Source of the DNA: Synechococcus sp. CS-1328 | GTDB taxonomy: Bacteria; Cyanobacteriota; Cyanobacteriia; PCC-6307; Cyanobiaceae | Direction: 5' to 3' | Assembly (NCBI RefSeq): GCF_025128095.1 | Contig: NZ_JAHLYT010000030.1 | Coordinates: 1-50,047 of the forward strand | Length of the DNA stretch: 50,047 nucleotides | Shown here: positions 46,735 through 50,047 of the stretch, in pieces | Position numbering within the stretch: position 1 is the stretch's first letter | Layout: each line of letters opens with the position of its first letter | Notes under the pieces: generated by a model | What the model saw: only the letters and a program-made list of their open reading frames with translations | The model's database searches: none | Told to the model about the DNA's origin: nothing | Translations under genes and position numbers: made by a program

Positions 46735-49080
46735 ATGACCATGCGCCCCGACCCGCCTGAGATCAGGGACTGGGCCGTGGCCTATTCACGGCTCCAGCAG
46801 GAGCTGATCACACTGCGCTGCAGGCTCGATCACCAGATCGCCCAGCTCACCCGACTCAATCGCCTCTCGGACTCCCTGCTGGCAAGCGGTCCCAGCCGCC
46901 GGGCAATCGATATCGTGGCTGAGGCGATCGCGGATGTGCTCGATCTGGGGATCGGGGCCGTGTGGGTGGCGCCGTCCGAGGCCTCCGATCATGTCTGGGA
47001 CTTCGCCCTCTGCGGCAGCCTGCCCAGCGATCCGCCCTTGCAGGAGAGCTCCGACTCGATCGAGCGGTTGGCGGCCTATCTGGCCAGTCTCGGTTCGGCT
47101 CAGGCGGTGATCCTGCCGAACCAGATGGGCGGCATCCTGCCTGGCCTCGATCTCTGCGACGCCCTGGCCTGCCGCAGCATCGGCCGCCAGGGCCGCTGCC
47201 ATGCCGTGCTGCTGGCCGCCAACCGGCGCTCGGTGGCCGCCAATTTCGAGCCGATCAGCACCGATGCCACCGAGGTGCTCAGCCTGATCGCCGAGAAGTT
47301 CGCCGCCCACCTGGATCGGGAGTGCGATCACCTCAGGATTGAAGCCCAGGTGCAGGCCCTGCATGCCTCTGAGTCGCGCCTGGAACTGGTGCTGCAGGGC
47401 ACCAACGATGGCTGGTGGGACTGGGACATCGCCAACGACAGCTGCTTCCTCTCGGTGCGCTGGCTGAACATGCTCGGCCACCAGGCGCTGGAAGCCCGCC
47501 ATACCGCCGGTCTGTGGCTGGAGCGCATTCATGCTCAGGACCGGCCCGCCTTCGAGCTGCAGCTGGAGCGGGCCCTGGCTGGTGAGATCGACAGCGTCGA
47601 GAGCGAACTGCGCTTACGCCACGAGGACGGATCCTTTCTGACGGTGCTGAGTCGAGGCATCGTGGCCCGCGACCAGGAACGACGTCCGACCCACTTCGCC
47701 GGATCGATCCTCGATCTCTCCGAACGCAAGCGGCACGAGGCGCATGTGCATCGACTCGCCTTCTACGACCCCCTCACCGAACTGCCGAATCGGCGCCTGT
47801 TGGTGGATCGGCTGCAGCAGCTGGCGATCGCCTTTCCGCGGGTCGATCGGATCCATGGCGTGCTGATGCTCGATCTCGACCGGTTCAAGATCCTCAACGA
47901 CACCCACGGCCATGCCGCTGGCGACCAATTGCTCTGCCTGATCGGCCGCCAGCTGCGTCGCCTGATGCGGGACAGCCACACCGTGTCCCGGCAAGGGGGA
48001 GACGAGTTCATGGTGGTGCTCGAGAACCTCGGCGCCACACCCCAGGCCGCCAAGCGGGAAGCTTTTCGGATCGCCGGCGAGATTCTGGAGGCCCTCCACC
48101 AGCCCAAGGTGATTGATATCGGCGTCGTGCACAGCAGCGGCAGCATCGGTATCGCCCTGATGACCACCAACGACCTCAGCGTCGACACCCTCTTGCAACG
48201 GGCTGATGTGGCGCTCTATGAAGCCAAGAAGCTGGGGCGCAACCTGGTCAAGCTGTTCGAACCCGCCATGTTGCAACGGATCGAGACCCGCAGCCGGCTC
48301 GAATCGAAGCTGCGCCAGGGCTTTGAAGACGACGAACTGCGCGTCAACTACCAGGCCCAGGTAGACGACAAGGGCCAGCTCTGCGGACTGGAGGCCCTGA
48401 TGCGCTGGGACCCCAAGGGATCCAGCCTGATCTCCCCGGCTGAATTCATCCCAATCGCCGAGGAATCGGGGGTGATCCATGCTCTGCGGCGCTGGAGCAT
48501 GGAAACCGTGTGCCACCAGATCGCACGCTGGGGCCTGGAGCGGCTGCCGGATCTGCGGGTTGCTGTGAACATCAGTCCCACGGAGTTTCTCCATCCGGAT
48601 TTCCCCGGCGATCTGATCTCTTTGTTGCACGACACCGGGATCCCCGGAAGGCTGCTGAACCTGGAGATCACCGAAGCCACGGTGCTCACCGATCTCGACT
48701 TCGCGGCCAAGCGGATGCGTGAGCTCAGTGAGCACGATCTCGCCTTTTCCCTCGACGATTTCGGCACCGGCTTCTCTTCGATCACCTACCTGCGCCGGCT
48801 ACCGGTGCAGGAAGTCAAGATTGATCGCAGCTACGTGGAACGCTTCAGCTTCGATCCCCAGGATGCCGCGATCGTGCGGGCGATCGTGGCGCTCTGCGAC
48901 ACCCTGGGACTGCGGGTCATCGCCGAGGGGATTGAGACCGAGCAGGAATGGACTCTGTTGAAGGAGGCGGGCTGCCGCCATTTCCAGGGCTATCTCTTCG
49001 GCAGACCCCAGCCAGCAACCCAGGATCTGGAGCTGCTGCTGGAACCGCGCTTCCGCCACAGCATTGCCGGTTCAACCTGA
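46735..49080 (+). CDS. GAF-PAS-GGDEF-EAL cyclic-di-GMP enzyme, 781 aa
   Basis: A short N-terminal helix leads to a GAF-like domain (about 45-205; no bilin-type Cys-His), a PAS domain (about 215-340; NDGWWDWDIANDSCFLSVRW), a GGDEF domain (RQGGDEFMVVLE, near 420) and an EAL domain. The GGDEF signature is intact, so diguanylate cyclase activity is possible. The inhibitory site reads RDSH rather than RxxD. The EAL domain keeps GLEALMRWDP, NISPTEF, LEITEATVL, LDDFGTGFSS, KIDRSYV, IAEGIETEQEW and FQGYLFGRP, so phosphodiesterase activity is also likely. It is probably cytoplasmic and controlled by the FIST protein encoded just upstream. ATG at 46735 fits the gene spacing; a long upstream frame is only the FIST gene shadow. 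Confidence 0.93.
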   Translation: MTMRPDPPEIRDWAVAYSRLQQELITLRCRLDHQIAQLTRLNRLSDSLLASGPSRRAIDIVAEAIADVLDLGIGAVWVAPSEASDHVWDFALCGSLPSDPPLQESSDSIERLAAYLASLGSAQAVILPNQMGGILPGLDLCDALACRSIGRQGRCHAVLLAANRRSVAANFEPISTDATEVLSLIAEKFAAHLDRECDHLRIEAQVQALHASESRLELVLQGTNDGWWDWDIANDSCFLSVRWLNMLGHQALEARHTAGLWLERIHAQDRPAFELQLERALAGEIDSVESELRLRHEDGSFLTVLSRGIVARDQERRPTHFAGSILDLSERKRHEAHVHRLAFYDPLTELPNRRLLVDRLQQLAIAFPRVDRIHGVLMLDLDRFKILNDTHGHAAGDQLLCLIGRQLRRLMRDSHTVSRQGGDEFMVVLENLGATPQAAKREAFRIAGEILEALHQPKVIDIGVVHSSGSIGIALMTTNDLSVDTLLQRADVALYEAKKLGRNLVKLFEPAMLQRIETRSRLESKLRQGFEDDELRVNYQAQVDDKGQLCGLEALMRWDPKGSSLISPAEFIPIAEESGVIHALRRWSMETVCHQIARWGLERLPDLRVAVNISPTEFLHPDFPGDLISLLHDTGIPGRLLNLEITEATVLTDLDFAAKRMRELSEHDLAFSLDDFGTGFSSITYLRRLPVQEVKIDRSYVERFSFDPQDAAIVRAIVALCDTLGLRVIAEGIETEQEWTLLKEAGCRHFQGYLFGRPQPATQDLELLLEPRFRHSIAGST

Positions 49081-49323
49081 CGCGGCAGCCTGGACCGGAA
49101 GGCACGCTGCCATGGCCCGCCGTGTTGCTCCGCCACGAGCGGATCTGCAGACGCAGCAACACCACGGGATCGAAGAAAGGTAGGGGGGAGTTACCGGCTC
49201 AACGTCTTGCAGCTCTGTGCGGACGTGGGGGTATGCGGCCCCAGCCGATCGCTCCGCGGCCGATCGATTTGCCGGCTGATCGCTTTGCTGGCTGACGGAT
49301 CAGATCGATCCGATCCCAAGACA
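49081..49323. other. Gene-free spacer between the GGDEF-EAL gene and psbA
   Basis: About 240 bases with no supportable gene or RNA. Near 49243-49296 a 16-base motif recurs in degenerate form (CCGATCGCTCCGCGG, CCGATCGATTTGCCGG, CTGATCGCTTTGCTGG). No terminator for the plus-strand gene is clear apart from the psbA terminator read in reverse. Confidence 0.55.
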
Positions 49324-49353
49324 CAAAAAAGCCCTTCTCTTGGAGAGAAGGGC
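49324..49353 (-). terminator. Rho-independent terminator of psbA
   Basis: On the minus strand a perfect 10-bp stem, GCCCTTCTCT / AGAGAAGGGC, closes a 3-base loop and is followed by six or seven T. It lies 48 bases downstream of the psbA stop. Read on the plus strand it also has an AAAAAA tract before the stem. Confidence 0.92.
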
Positions 49354-49401
49354 CAGAAAGGTGATCGATGATTCGAACGCCTGTTGGGTTGAGGGGTGAC
49401 C

Positions 49402-50047
<646 letters not shown>

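Noticed and set aside
48948..49295. 115-residue plus-strand frame at the end of the GGDEF-EAL gene
   Set aside because: It mostly lies in another frame of the EAL coding region and then in the spacer, with Pro/Arg-rich random composition.

Overview
The window is chromosomal DNA of a GC-rich picocyanobacterium of the Synechococcus/Cyanobium type. The evidence is the cyanobacterial split RNA polymerase beta' subunit (rpoC1 and rpoC2), a psbA (photosystem II D1) gene at the right edge, a high-light-inducible protein gene, ycf35 (DUF1257), DUF3143, DUF2997 and DUF3493 genes, the bioK form of the biotin pathway, and at least eleven copies of the HIP1 octamer GCGATCGC. GTG and TTG starts are common and Shine-Dalgarno motifs are mostly weak. 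I see no insertion sequence, phage gene, integrase or CRISPR array.

Layout. 1-2.1 kb: an acidic beta-roll repeat protein with a strong terminator, then purB. 2.1-5.9 kb (minus): dTDP-L-rhamnose genes in the order rfbA-rfbD-rfbB-rfbC, with a (GA)19 microsatellite just upstream of the rfbC start. 6-9.3 kb (minus): a Ski2-like RNA helicase and a small membrane protein that looks like a bile acid:sodium symporter with its middle deleted. 9.3-14.5 kb (plus): a biotin operon, bioF-bioK-bioC-bioD-small membrane ORF-bioA, carrying several short tandem duplications. 14.5-17.5 kb: a DUF3143 gene, a membrane J-domain gene, rsmG and an aldo/keto reductase. 17.5-19.7 kb (minus): HEAT-repeat protein, DUF2997, Ycf35 and a ferredoxin-like protein in one run, plus a 41-residue membrane protein. 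19.7-22.3 kb: an AmpG-type permease, rlmN and an hli gene.

22.3-33.2 kb (minus): rpsT-tatD-rpoB-rpoC1-rpoC2, the core transcription and ribosome block. 33.3-37.5 kb: hisD, rpiA, an HtrA/Deg serine protease and a CpdA-like phosphoesterase. 37.6-45 kb: a Cys-motif small protein, then rimP-nusA-rnpM(ylxR)-infB, a membrane protein with a low-complexity tail that overlaps a convergent DUF3493 gene, and tRNA-Thr(CGU). 45.4-49.1 kb (plus): a FIST sensor gene paired with a GAF-PAS-GGDEF-EAL cyclic-di-GMP enzyme. The right edge holds the 3' part of psbA with its terminator.

Most of the window is ordinary core genome. The parts most worth a second look are the (GA)19 tract before rfbC (candidate phase-variable surface rhamnose), the internally deleted symporter, the Ycf35/DUF2997/ferredoxin/HEAT operon of unknown function, the FIST/c-di-GMP pair, and the cluster of tandem micro-duplications in and near the biotin genes. 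No wholly new system can be demonstrated from sequence alone.
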